From: Heterodera schachtii
Lineage: Eukaryota; Nematoda; Chromadorea; Rhabditida; Heteroderidae
Assembly (NCBI GenBank): GCA_023374025.1
Contig: SIJG01000069.1
Coordinates: 453,834-517,833 of the forward strand
DNA length: 64,000 nt
Direction: 5' to 3'
In this document: positions 1-11,013 of the stretch, one piece after another
Layout: every line of letters begins with the position of its first letter
How positions within the stretch are numbered: position 1 is the first letter of the stretch
Program-made: the position numbers and the translations under genes
The notes under the pieces: model-generated
Seen by the model: only the letters and a program-made list of their open reading frames with translations
Told to the model about the DNA's origin: nothing
Database searches by the model: none

Positions 1-255
1 GTCACTAAGCAAGCCAACCTTTTGTTGCAGGAGCGCCAAGTTGAAAATTGGGAACAAATTTGTCGGTCTTTTACCAATTCAAATGTCAAAAACGGCGAAT
101 GCCAACAGTTCTCTGCGACCTGTTTTCACAAAACAAAAGAAAACACAATTGAATTTATTCGAAACAAAATAAATAGCGACGACATACAAAATAAAATAAT
201 CCAGCACAATTTCTCTCCAAAATTAAAAATCATAAAACAACAACACAAAACATAA
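1..255 (+). CDS. Possible 3' end of a protein-coding gene, cut by the window edge
   Basis: Frame 1 is open from the first base to TAA at 253-255, about 84 codons. The first 130 or so bases have balanced codons (reading QERQVENWEQICRSF), unlike the AT-rich flank. The later part turns into a Lys/Asn/Ile-rich stretch such as random AT-rich DNA gives. A pyrimidine-rich stretch ending in CAG at 20-30 resembles a nematode splice acceptor, so the true exon could begin at 31. I recognise no domain. The call rests on composition only, and the ORF could equally be chance or a decayed exon. The satellite begins about 80 bases downstream. Confidence 0.3.
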   Translation, partial: VTKQANLLLQERQVENWEQICRSFTNSNVKNGECQQFSATCFHKTKENTIEFIRNKINSDDIQNKIIQHNFSPKLKIIKQQHKT

Positions 256-336
256 CAAAATATATTGAGTCTCTTAAAAATATACGAAACGCCATAGAAA
301 TAAATAATTTAAAATTGAAATGAAGTCAATTAGCAC

Positions 337-2269
337 AAAAAAAAGAATTAGCAATTTTAATAAATTTTTTCCATGACAAATATTCCACCTAAAAAATTTG
401 CAAGTGCAGAGAATTATCTCATGTATCCCTTCTCTTATTTCGGACTTCACCAAAGCTTCGTGTAAAAAAAAGAGTTAGCCATTTTAATAAATTTTTTCCA
501 TGACAAATATTCCACCTAAAAAATTTGCAGTTCAGAGAATTATTATCTCATGTATCCCTTCTCTTATTTCGGACTTCACCAAAGCTTAGTGTAAAAAAAA
601 GAGTTAGCCATTTTAATAAATTTTTTCATTACAAATATTCCACCTAAAAAATTTGCAAGTGCAGATAATTATCTCATGTATCCCTTCTCTTATTTCGGAC
701 TTCACCAAAGCTTAGTGTAAAAAAAAAGAGTTAGCCATTTTAATAATTTTTTCCATGACAAATATTCCACCTAAAAAATTTGCAAGTGCAGAGAATTATC
801 TCATGTATCCCTTCTCTTATTTCGGACTTCACCAAAGCTTCGTGTAAAAAAAAGAGTTAGCCATTTTAATAATTTTTTCCATGACAAATATTCCACCTAA
901 AAAATTTGCAGTTCAGAGAATTATTATCTCATGTATCCCTTCTCTTATTTCGGACTTCACCAAAGCTTAGTGTAAAAAAAAGAGTTAGCCATTTTAATAA
1001 ATTTTTTCCATGACAAATATTCCACCTAAAAAATTTGCAAGTGCAGAGAATTATCTCATGTATCCCTTCTCTTTTTTCGGACTTCACCAGAGCTTCGTGT
1101 AAAAAAAAGAGTTAGACATTTTAATAATTTTTTCCATGACAAATATTCCACCTAAAAAATTTGCAAGTGCAGAGAATTATCTCATGTATCCCTTCTCTTA
1201 TTTCGGACTTATCCAGAGCTTCGTGTAAAAAAAAGAGTTAGCCATTTTAATAATTTTTTCCATGACAAATATTCCACCTAAAAAATTTGCAAGTGCAGAG
1301 AATTATCTCATGTATCCCTTCTCTTATTTCGGACTTCACCAGAGCTTCGTGAAAAAAAAAGAGTTAGCCATTTTAATAATTTTTTCCATGACAAATATTC
1401 CACCTAAAAAATTTGCAGTTCAGAGAATTATTATCTCATGTATCCCTTCTCTTATTTCGGACTTCACCAAAGCTTAGTGTAAAAAAAAGAGTTAGCCATT
1501 TTAATAATTTTTTCAATGACAAATATTCCACCTAAAAAATTTGCAAGTGCAGAGAATTATCTCATGTATCCCTTCTCTTATTTCGGACTTCACCAAAGCT
1601 TAGTGTAAAAAAAAAGTTAGCCATTTTAATAATTTTTTCATTGACAAATATTCCACCTAAAAAATTTGCAAGTGCAGAGAATTATCTCATGTATCCCTTC
1701 TCTTATTTCGGACTTCACCAGAGCTTCGTGTAAAAAAAAGAGTTAGCCATTTTAATAATTTTTTCATGACAAATATTCCACCTAAAAAATTTGCAAGTGC
1801 AGATAATTATCTCATGTATCCCTTCTCTTATTTCGGACTTCACCAAAGCTTAGTGTAAAAAAAAGAGTTAGCCATTTTAATAATTTTTTCATGACAAATA
1901 TTCCACCTAAAAAATTTGCAAGTGCAGATAATTATCTCATGTATCCCTTCTCTTATTTCGGACTTCACCAAAGCTTCGTGTAAAAAAAAGAGTTAGCCAT
2001 TTTAATAATTTTTCCATGACAAATATTCCACCTAAAAAATTTGCAAGTGCAGAGAATTATCTCATGTATCCCTTCTCTTATTTCGGACTTATCCAGAGCT
2101 TCGTGTAAAAAAAAGAGTTATCCATTTTAATAATTTTTTCCATGACAAATATTCCACCTAAAAAATTTGCAAGTGCAGAGAATTATCTCTTGTATCCCTT
2201 CTCTTATTTCGGACTTCACCAAAGCTTCGTGTAAAAAAAGAGTTAGCTATTTTAATAATTTTTTCCATG
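337..2269. repeat. Tandem satellite, about 126-bp unit, 15 copies plus a partial lead-in
   Basis: Fifteen copies of the block CACCTAAAAAATTTGCA recur every 119-128 bases (first near 384, last near 2153), in a unit also carrying CTCATGTATCCCTTCTCTT and TTTCGGACTTCACC. Copies are very similar and differ by diagnostic variants. Copies 2, 5 and 9 have CAGTTCAGAGAATTATTATC where the others have AAGTGCAGAGAATTATC, and the end varies between GCTTCGTG and GCTTAGTG. Copies 1-2 and 4-5 repeat the same order of variants, so blocks of several units have duplicated. Length varies mainly in A runs and a T run. A 71-codon ORF inside (1262-1477) exists only because the unit length is close to a multiple of three and one copy lost its TAA. 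Confidence 0.97.
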
Positions 2270-5200
2270 CATTATTTTAATTTTATTTTTGAAAAATTAG
2301 ACACTTTATTATTTTTTTTAACTATTACCAACTCGGTAACTCAATGAATGCTACACCTGCTCCTGCGATTAGTAGATTGGAAGAACTTAACGTTACGGTT
2401 AATTGAAGCAATAAATTATTTGGAAATAATAATATTAAATGTATTTTTTGGCTTTTTTTATTTTGAACTGTGAATTATTTTAGTAGTTTATTATTTCTTG
2501 TAGAATTAAAAAGTAAATAATTATATATAAAATTTACATATTTAAAGAAAATTATATAATTAAGTATTAACTAATATTATTAAATTATATTTTTCTTTGA
2601 ATATTAGTTTAAATTTAAATTTGGTGCTTTTTTCTTTGGGTTTTTGGTTTCGCTGTTTTTTAGTTTAAAAAAATCTTAATTTTTATGTTTTTCAATTTAT
2701 TAAATAAATGCCGTCTGAAGAAATAATAACTCCGAAGAGCATCGATCACATTTCTTAAATATTAGCTAATATTAAAGAGATTTTTTTTTAAATTATTTAA
2801 ATGATTTTTCTTTAAATGGTTTTGCTGTTGTTTAACCAAAATAAAATAAGTATAGCTCGTTTAATAACATGATGACATAAGAAAATATTTAAAAGAAAAA
2901 ATTGCTGTTATTTTGTGTATATTTATTTTATGTGACTAAAATGATTCATCCTCGGCAATATCCCCACACAAGAAAACGTCGCGGCACAATGATTTATTGC
3001 TCGATATATATATATTGAACCTTTCTCAGCTAAATTTATCATTATTTTTATATAATTTTTAAATATTTTTTTGTTAACATTATTTTTGATAAGTTGTTTA
3101 TTTTCATTTGTAATTATTTTGCTTTTTCTTAATTCATAAAATTGAGCAATGCAATCGTTAAGATATCATCTGTCCGGGGCTTTAATATTTAGCTGTAATA
3201 TTATAATTTTTCATATTAATTAATTAAATTTAATTGATTGATTAATTTTAATTAGTTGAGTTGATGAATTGGGAAGGAAAAAAAATTTCCTTGTAAGAAT
3301 TATGCTTTTAGGCAATAAGTTTTGATTTTTTCTATTACATTAAAGTGCATTGCTTTAATTAAAAAAATATTTGTATTTTTCGGCGTTTAAGAAAATAAAT
3401 AAAAAAACTCTTTTAAGATATTTGACATTATTTTTTTCTTTTTTTGTTTAATTTTTACCTTTTCTCTCTCTATCCAGTAATACCAAATTTATACCGACTT
3501 TTTGACTAACAGTTCGCAAGGTTCCCTTATTAGCTATGTTTCTTTATTTATGTTCCAAAAATAATTATTTACATTATTTTTTAAGTCATTGAAAAAAATA
3601 AATAATTCCGTTCTTGATTTCTTGGAGTGCTTTTTTAAGTATGTTGATTTTAGGCAAATATTTTTACAAATGAGTTTATTTAATATTCTTTTTTCAATTA
3701 GAGTATACTATAAAATTAGTTAAATCAGTAATTCTCTTTCGTTCATATAATATTTAAAACAATTATATTAATTTATATATTGGCATTAGTTAATTTAAAA
3801 TTAATGTTAAAAATAGCAAAATATTTTACTTTATTTATAAACTTGTTCCACAAATGACCAATTCCCTGTCAAAAAAAATCTCATGAATTCATTAATTGTT
3901 TTTTTTAAACTTTTCTTAATCTACTTTTTTTTTATTATTGAAGAAATAGTAAAATAAACAAATATTTTTTAGTTTTATATTTAATCAGTTTATTTATTAA
4001 AGGTATCATTATATATTGATGAAATAATTTTAATTGATATTATTTCTTAAGATATCATCAATATAATTATAAAATACAAATTTTAGCAAAAAGAATTCAA
4101 AAAATTATATAATCCAGTCAAAAAGAAATAAAATAAATGAATCATCATTTATCTGAAAGCTAATATAATTACAAAGGAAAATAAGCAAATTGTCAAAATA
4201 AAATAAAAATAGTGTATATTCAACCATTGTTGTTTTTCGATTCAATTAATATATAGATGAACTAAAGTAATTAATTAGTTTGATATTCTTTTATCAAATA
4301 GATACATAGTAATATTTAAAATTTTTATTATTGAAGTTTAAAAAATTATAATAATCAAATATTTTGGCGATTTTAAAAAAATTGATTTTTTTACAAAAAC
4401 AGCTTTTTTGGCACCCATTTAATAGTAAAGCCAAGAAAAGATATTGCTTTTACAACATATGTAAATATTTGCAAAATTTATTTTGTGAATTTTCATTTTC
4501 GTGCATTTCATTAGAGATCCGAATTTTAAATGAAGGGATGGGAATTAATTAATAAATATTAGAATTTTTGTATTTATTTTTTTCTGTTGTTTTAAATAAA
4601 ATCACTTTTTGCATTTAATCGTTTTATGTTCATTTACAAAACAATTTTAATTTTTCTGCTTATTTTCTTGGAAACAATTTTAAATTTAATACAAAAATGT
4701 AAAGAAAAATTTAAAAAAAAATTAGTAAATGGTTTTGTTAGATAAATAATTTATAAAATGGCACATGAGCTCTAATATCAATTTTTAATATAATTAATAA
4801 GAAAATAATTTTTTACTGACAAAACTTTTTTAGCATTTTCATTAAGAATTTATGAAAGAAGAATTTATTAAAATAATTTTCACAGTTTAATTAATTCATT
4901 ATTTTAAATATGTTTTTAAATTAATTGTAAATTACGCACCCAAAGTTCATGTACCTCCACCGCCTTAAATAAAGAAAGGGCGAGGCATCGTCTGGTCTTT
5001 CGTATCAGACTTTTAAATATTATTACAAATTTTTGTATTAATACATGTATATAACTTTCTTTAACTCAATCGTAAATTGAAATATGACTCATGATAAAAA
5101 TTAATAAAATGTGCTAAAAGATTAATAATCTTCACTTTATTTATGTGATTATTATTTTTATTATTTAATCTCAATTAATTAATTCCTTACATTTCGAATA

Positions 5201-5645
5201 ATATTAAAGGGGCTCTTTTAAGAGTAAAGTGTAGTAAGAAGTAATTGACTAATTAACAAGTGAGTTTTAGAAGAAATTATTTTTTAATCAAATAAATTTT
5301 GAAAGTTTAGTACTTTCCTTTACAGATTTTTCAAAATTATGAAATTTCAATAGTTTGGCTAAAAAAAAAATTAATTGTATTTATTTGTTTTTTTTTTACA
5401 TTGGATTTCCGTTATTTATTTATTTTAAAAAATTTAATTTTAAATAACTTGATAATTGTGAACATTTGAGAACGGCTTCTGTTTTTATGCTTCATTTCGC
5501 ATCTAATAAAATATAAATGAAATTACTTTAATTTTGATTAGAGAGTTTATTTATTTTAGTATTATAATTTTAATATTCTTTTTTAGATTTTCTATATTAT
5601 AGAATATTTTTTATGCATTTTCGCTTTTAAACTCAAAGGGCCCAC
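2270..5645. other. AT-rich intergenic DNA, no gene seen
   Basis: Long A/T runs with only short ORFs of AT-rich composition. Small patches richer in G+C occur near 2325-2400, 2940-3005, 3470-3530 and 4933-5005. None gives a convincing ORF, tRNA or repeat. They may be relics of older insertions. Confidence 0.7.
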
Positions 5646-6243
5646 TAGAGACCGCATTTTGAGGCAAATGCCTTTTTTTTCTGCGCACTTGTTTCGATAT
5701 ATTAAGCATAAATAACGCATTTTCCCGTTGACTTTTATTATGCCTTTTTCGGGATTTTCGTGCCTTAAGTGCCTTTTTTGGCATTTTGCCGTTTTGGTGC
5801 CTTTTTGGCGTTTTTTTCCGAAAAATTCCATTAAAAATGCAATAAAATCCGGAAAATACACCTCTAAGAAATGAATGGAAAAATTTTCGAAAAATACACC
5901 CCTAAAAATTGAAAATTTTCAGAAAATACACCCCTAAGAAGTGAAAATTTTTTTCAAAAATTATCGCCAAAATTGCATTTTTTCTTGATAAAAATTTTAG
6001 ATTTTAAAAATTTTCTTTATTCGAAAAATATTATAAAATATTAATATCATTTAAATAACAAAAATTAAGTTTATGGTTAAGTTTTACGTGTTTGCTCCCT
6101 AAAAAACCTTAGACAAATTTTTTAAATGCCTTTTTCATGCCTTTTTCGTGATTTTCGTGCCTTTTCATGCCTTTTTTTCAATTTTTTGGTGCCTATTTTA
6201 GTGCCTTTTTCGCGATTTTTGGTGCCTTTTTTTGCGGTCTCTA
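5646..6243. mobile_element. TA-flanked MITE-like element built of GCCTTTTT words
   Basis: The segment is bounded by TA on both sides. It starts GAGACCGCA (5648-5656) and ends with the exact reverse complement TGCGGTCTC (6233-6241), giving 9-bp terminal inverted repeats and a TA target duplication as in Tc1/mariner-like elements. The interior is a degenerate repetition of words such as GTGCCTTTTT and TGCCTTTTTCG, plus a less repetitive middle with AATACACCCCTAAGAA. There is no transposase ORF; the 89-codon minus-strand ORF at 5592-5861 is incidental. Related copies lie at 19007-19440 (right end missing), 27647-27740 (fragment) and 52742-52944 (short, opposite orientation). The superfamily is inferred from the ends only. 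Confidence 0.75.
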
Positions 6244-9200
6244 ATTATTGTTTTTTTTAATCTTTTGCATCATTTACGCGTCTCAAATTAAAGGTAGATT
6301 AAAAATGATAAAAATTTCAAAAGGTTTAAAAAGTGATTTGTGCATATTTATAAAACGTGAAAATAATATTATATAAATAAATGATAGCTTATTTTTAATT
6401 ATAAAATAGAAAAAAGTATTAAACCAGAATGGATCCGACACAATAATAATTACTATTGAAAATATAACATACTAAAAAAATGCTATTTCTAAATTATTTT
6501 TTTAATTGCATTATCGTTAAAAAACGTGGGCTATTTGTCAATCCACAAAATTTTCATTTGGAAGATAAATTAATTTGAAAGATAAAAAACTTTGATTTGA
6601 ATTAAATGAAATAAAATAAAATAATTACTGAAAAGAAATCTTGCAAATACTTTTTTTTTTTCAAAAAGACAGAATAAAAAAGCATTTAAATTTCTAATAG
6701 AAAAAAATATTTTAAAAGCAACTTTAATCTTTTGAAATGTAAAATATACAATTTTACAAATCAAATTTGAAAATTTAAGAATATAAAAATAGTGACTCTG
6801 ATTTAGTTGAAATATTTTTATTAAAACAAGCCTAGCCATTTTGCTAATTTTATTTAAATAGAATTTTATTATTTTTATTTATTCCCTAATTTCATGTTTT
6901 GAAACATCAATTGATGAGAATTGGTTGGCATCCATTACATAATTGTTAGTTTGGCTATATATTATCCACAGTTTATTTATTTACAATTAAAACATTAAAA
7001 CAGAATAATAAATAAAACTTATTATTGAGAAAATATATTTTGTTACCATTTGTTATTTTAATGCTTCTAAGACTGCATGGGGAATTTCTTTATTTAAAAT
7101 ATATATCAGAAGTTCAATTTATTTATTTATATTTAAAAATTTGTATTTTTATTTTAAATGGATGACTATTTTAGAAATTAGAAATTAAATAATAATAATA
7201 ATATTATGTGTAATGAAATTAAAGATTAACTAGTTTTGATTATGAATTGCTATGTTAATGTAAAAAATTTGTATTATATAATTTATTTAATCGAAATATA
7301 TTTATATTTTCATTTATTCTTTATTTTTCATGACTGGTCGGCGTTTTTTAATTTTGAAAATGTAAGGTTTTATTCGTCTTTGTTAAAAATGATTTATTTG
7401 TTCAATTATTTTTAGTATAATTAAATTATTTTTTCAGTATCATAATTACTTACAATTAATTTTCAATTTAAATTTAAAATCACATTTTATTTAGTTGAAT
7501 GAAACTTTTTAAGGGCTTCTTTTTAATTAACTGCAGTTTTATATTTATGTATTCAAATTTTATCTTTATTAATAACATTAATTATTGTAGAAACATTTTC
7601 AACCATGTTGCCTACTCCTTTAAAGTATAAGTGTTGTCACCGTATATATTCATTTTTTTAAAATTAATTTTGGATTTAATCGAATTTATATTTAGGTCAT
7701 TTAACTGTAATTTTTTTAATTTAAAATTGGCATCGAAGAATTTAATTGACAATAGAATATATTCATTCTTATGCTCTATTTTAAAATGTTTTGAGATTAG
7801 ATTTCCACTAATTTCAAATAAATATCATTTAAGCGAAGAAAAAAAACATATGGTTATATTTTTAATATATTTTTTTATTATTTTCAAAAAAACTCAAAAT
7901 AATTTTTCAATATTCAATATTCGTTTGAACTTTTTAGGGTATTTAGTTAAATATGTAATTAATTAAAATCTATTAAATATGTTAATATTCTTGTTGAAAT
8001 TAATACACAATTTTTTCTCTAATTTTTGAATTTGGTCGCCTATTTTATTAAAAATTAAACGGAAATTTAAATGTAGAAATGAAATTAATTTCTCTAAATT
8101 TGTTACTTAAATAAAAAATTGATTTAGCTTTTTGTTTACCTTTGTTATTAATTAATTATAATTTATTAAATAATCGTTCTCAGCCAAAGTAACCCCATAA
8201 AAATGTTTTTATTGATTTTGAATTGACACAATATCTGCTAAAGAAGATGAGTGATATAGAATTGGAAAGGTATCGGCTCGATTAAAATATCAGAAAATTT
8301 GAAAAAGTTTGTTTTTTCGTTACAAAGTATATATATACTTAATTTTTTCGTTCCTTAAAAAATAAATTTCTATTTTTTATAGATATATTTTTAGATTATT
8401 TGTTCAAATTAATTAAATAATTTTTTTAAATTAATTCAGCATATTTTTTCATTGAATTCTAAATATTTAAAATATTATTTTTGATTATTATTTTATATCT
8501 TTTTATTACAGTTTAATTTAAAATTATTTAAACAAATTTATTTAAAATTATAACAATTCAATAAAGCAATTTTAATAAAATTTTGCCAGATTATTCTCTT
8601 AATTTAGACCCAATTTATTACAACCTATCATCATTTAATTGTTATATTTTTTTATGATACGAATTAATAGAAACTTTTTTTTCTCATGGTAAAAAGCCAT
8701 CATGGTTAAAAAGCCGCCATGGTTTAGCTTATCCGGTTCCTTCAATTAAGTTTTTTGTTTTTTTTTTATTAATAATTGTGATTGACTTTTTATACATAAG
8801 TTTAATTTAATTGAATTGTTTGTATGATCAGTATTTAAAAATTTTAAATATTTTCTAATAAAATATTCTTTTTTGATTATATTTTTAAATTTACAGTTGA
8901 TTTGGTTAGCTTTATTTAATAATGAATATGTTTTTTCATTAAATACTGTCCATAAAATTCGAAGAATTTTAATACTTAATGATAAGTGTCAAGAGAAATA
9001 AATAATTTTAATTATCATATAATTTTTACATTTTCTTTATTCATTTTGAATTTTGGTTCTTGTTTTTTTAAATAAATTTTAAAAAATTAAATTTTGTCAA
9101 TTATTATTTTATTACATATTATTTTATCCTTCAAATTTTTTTTATTTTAAATGAATTTGTATTTAATTTATTTTAGTTATTATTTGTTAAAGAAAAATTT

Positions 9201-9483
9201 TGTAAAAAAAAAATAATTGGAAAATAAAATTAATTTTGCAATGCAATTTAAGTTTAAATAGATTAATTCAATGATATTAACTTTTATAAATTTTAACATA
9301 ATATATAATTTCATTAAAATTATCAATGAACATATGCATAGCAAATATACTTTTAATCTATTATTACTATAAAAATTAAATTTAAATAATTTTATATATT
9401 TTTAATGTTTTAAAACGTAAAATCTTATCCATTTACGAGCAGGATACGCGATGCGATATGAATGTATATGTTCAAGTAAATTT
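6244..9483. other. AT-rich intergenic DNA, no gene seen
   Basis: Homopolymer-rich DNA. The 111-codon ORF at 7631-7966 begins at TTG and is Ile/Phe/Leu/Asn-rich, which is expected by chance here. Near 8684-8732 a short word CATGGTTAAAAAGCC is repeated about 2.5 times. Confidence 0.65.
6886..6944. repeat. Dispersed repeat, also found at the LTR element's left flank
   Basis: This stretch (TTTCATGTTTTGAAACATC, then GAGAATTGGTTGGCATCCAT) aligns with 46026-46080 (TTTCATGGTTTTGACACATT, then AAGAATTGGTATCCATTGCA). The second copy runs up to the 5' LTR, so the LTR element inserted into or beside a member of this old family. No ends or duplications were found. Confidence 0.5.
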
Positions 9484-9870
9484 TAAAGCGTAATAAAGCC
9501 TAAAACTTACGCTCATTATAATGAAAAAATCAAAAGTAATTTTAATAAATTAATTATCAATTATAAATCTAACAAAATGATTAATCACTACTTTTATAAT
9601 CAGTTCTTATTACTAATTTTTGATTAATGAATGAAGCAAAAGAGATTACAAATACCATAATTAAAATTCTTATTGAATAATTAACAAATAATTTTAATAA
9701 AAATGGTGAATTATTGTATATCAAATACGAATTTTCAGAATTGAAAATACGTATGGAGTTTAAGCTTTTGATTTTGTTATTAACTATATAGGTATTACAG
9801 TAAATAAATAATCATTTTTTCCATTTGAATTTATCAATGAATGATTGAAAATAGTTGACAATTAATTTTA
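9484..9870. repeat. Old dispersed repeat, copy A
   Basis: Collinear with 56800-57112 and then 57815-57890. Shared blocks include TTACGCTCATTATAAT, GATTAATGAA with AAGCAAAAG, ATTACAAATACCATAATTAA, TTTTCAGAATTGAAAA and AATAAATAATCATTT. The copies differ by many substitutions and by about 700 extra bases in the other copy between TTTGATTTTGTTT and the final block. No terminal repeats are visible, so the class is unknown. Confidence 0.6.
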
Positions 9871-9969
9871 ATAAATATAAAATATTCCAATTTAAAAATT
9901 TTTATGCTAAAAAGAAGGTGATAAAATATGTTTCTTTTGAGTGCCGAGTACAATTAGTAAGTTTAATAC

Positions 9970-10147
9970 TAGAGACCGGACAAGAGTGTCGGTCGGTCGG
10001 TTTCGGTTAAAAACCGAAAAAAAACCGAAACCGAAAAAAACCGAAAAACTCAAAATTTTCTCGGTCGGTTTTTTTCGGTCAAAAACCGAAACCGAAAACC
10101 GAAAAATACCGAAAAAAACCGAAAAAACCCGACCGGTCCGATCTCTA
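9970..10147. mobile_element. Small TA-flanked element of self-complementary CCGAAA/TTTCGG words
   Basis: TA on both sides. The left end GAGACCGGAC (9972-9981) and the inverted right end GAGATCGGAC (from 10145 inward) match at 9 of 10. Inside are alternating words GGTCGGTTTCGG and AAAACCGAAA, which are reverse complements, so the whole 178 bp can fold on itself. The ORF across it is an artefact of the words (KTEKKPKP-type repeats). It shares ends and the same first words with 17962-19006. Confidence 0.75.
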
Positions 10148-10306
10148 TTTAATACGGCCTATTTTGACAGACGAAATTAAAAACACTGAAAATGAACTAC
10201 AAAAAGTGCTTTTGGTATCTAATTCAAAATATTTAAATTTTCTAGATTTTAACTTGTTTATTAACTATATATTTCAGTCAAAACATAATAATGCCTACGT
10301 TATTAT

Positions 10307-11005
10307 TAGGGTTGTAAATTATATGAATTAACATATTTTTTCTGCGCTTATGCTATGAAGAAAGGGGCTTAAAAATTGCATTTCTGCGTTAAAATTTTTT
10401 GATTTGGTGAAGGTTTTTGTCCATATATATATATATCCATATTTTGGGAGTTTGCGGGAATAAATCCATATTTCGCCATTTTTTCCTTTTTAGTCCATAT
10501 TTCGTCCATTTTTGGCAAATTTTCACAAGAAAAATGCAAAAAAAGAGAAAATACACCCCCTAAAGATCGACTTTTTGGAAATTTTTAAAAATTACAGCCC
10601 AAAAAATATGGAAATTTGAATTTTCTTCGTCTTTTGCATTTTTAATAAATTTTTTTACCATTTTTTGCGAACTTTTCTTTTTTTAAATAAGAATTTTTTG
10701 AAATTTTGGCAAACTTGGAAATATTTTTATACGATGGAAGACAATAAATTTTTTTTTTGCATTTTTATGTTTTAAATCCATTTTTTGGTTGTTTATTGTT
10801 TTTTTAAGTTTATTTAAGCAAATTGAATTCATACACCTTTTTTTGGAATTTTAGAGGGTTTAAAACACATATTTTGGCAGTTTTTAGTCCATATTTTGGT
10901 CCATATTTGGCCATTTTTGAGCTTTTTAGTCCATATTTCGTGCTTTTTTAGTCCATATTTTATGTCCATATTTTGGTTTTTTAGTCCATATAATTTACAA
11001 CCCTA
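10307..11005. mobile_element. Non-autonomous hAT-like transposon, 699 bp
   Basis: Perfect 19-bp terminal inverted repeats begin TAGGGTTGTAAATTATATG (10307-10325; inverted at 10987-11005). The flanks are GTTATTAT (10299-10306) and GTTATTAA (11006-11013), an 8-bp target duplication with one change. An 8-bp duplication with ends starting TAGGG is the hAT signature. The interior has no ORF and is filled with variants of GTCCATATTTTGG plus a block ATACACCCCCTAAAGATCGA. One internal block (TGAAGAAAGGGG context, near 10338-10372) recurs at 18790-18830. It would need a hAT transposase supplied from elsewhere. Confidence 0.85.
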
Positions 11006-11013
11006 GTTATTAA

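Noticed and set aside
1262..1477. 71-codon ORF repeating MTNIPPKKFA
   Set aside because: It is satellite sequence. The repetition reflects a unit length close to 42 codons and loss of one stop.
337..2269. CRISPR-like array
   Set aside because: The repeats are contiguous 126-bp units with no spacers, in a eukaryotic context.
9941..10180. 79-codon Lys/Thr/Pro-rich ORF
   Set aside because: It is the translation of CCGAAA words in a small TA-flanked element.
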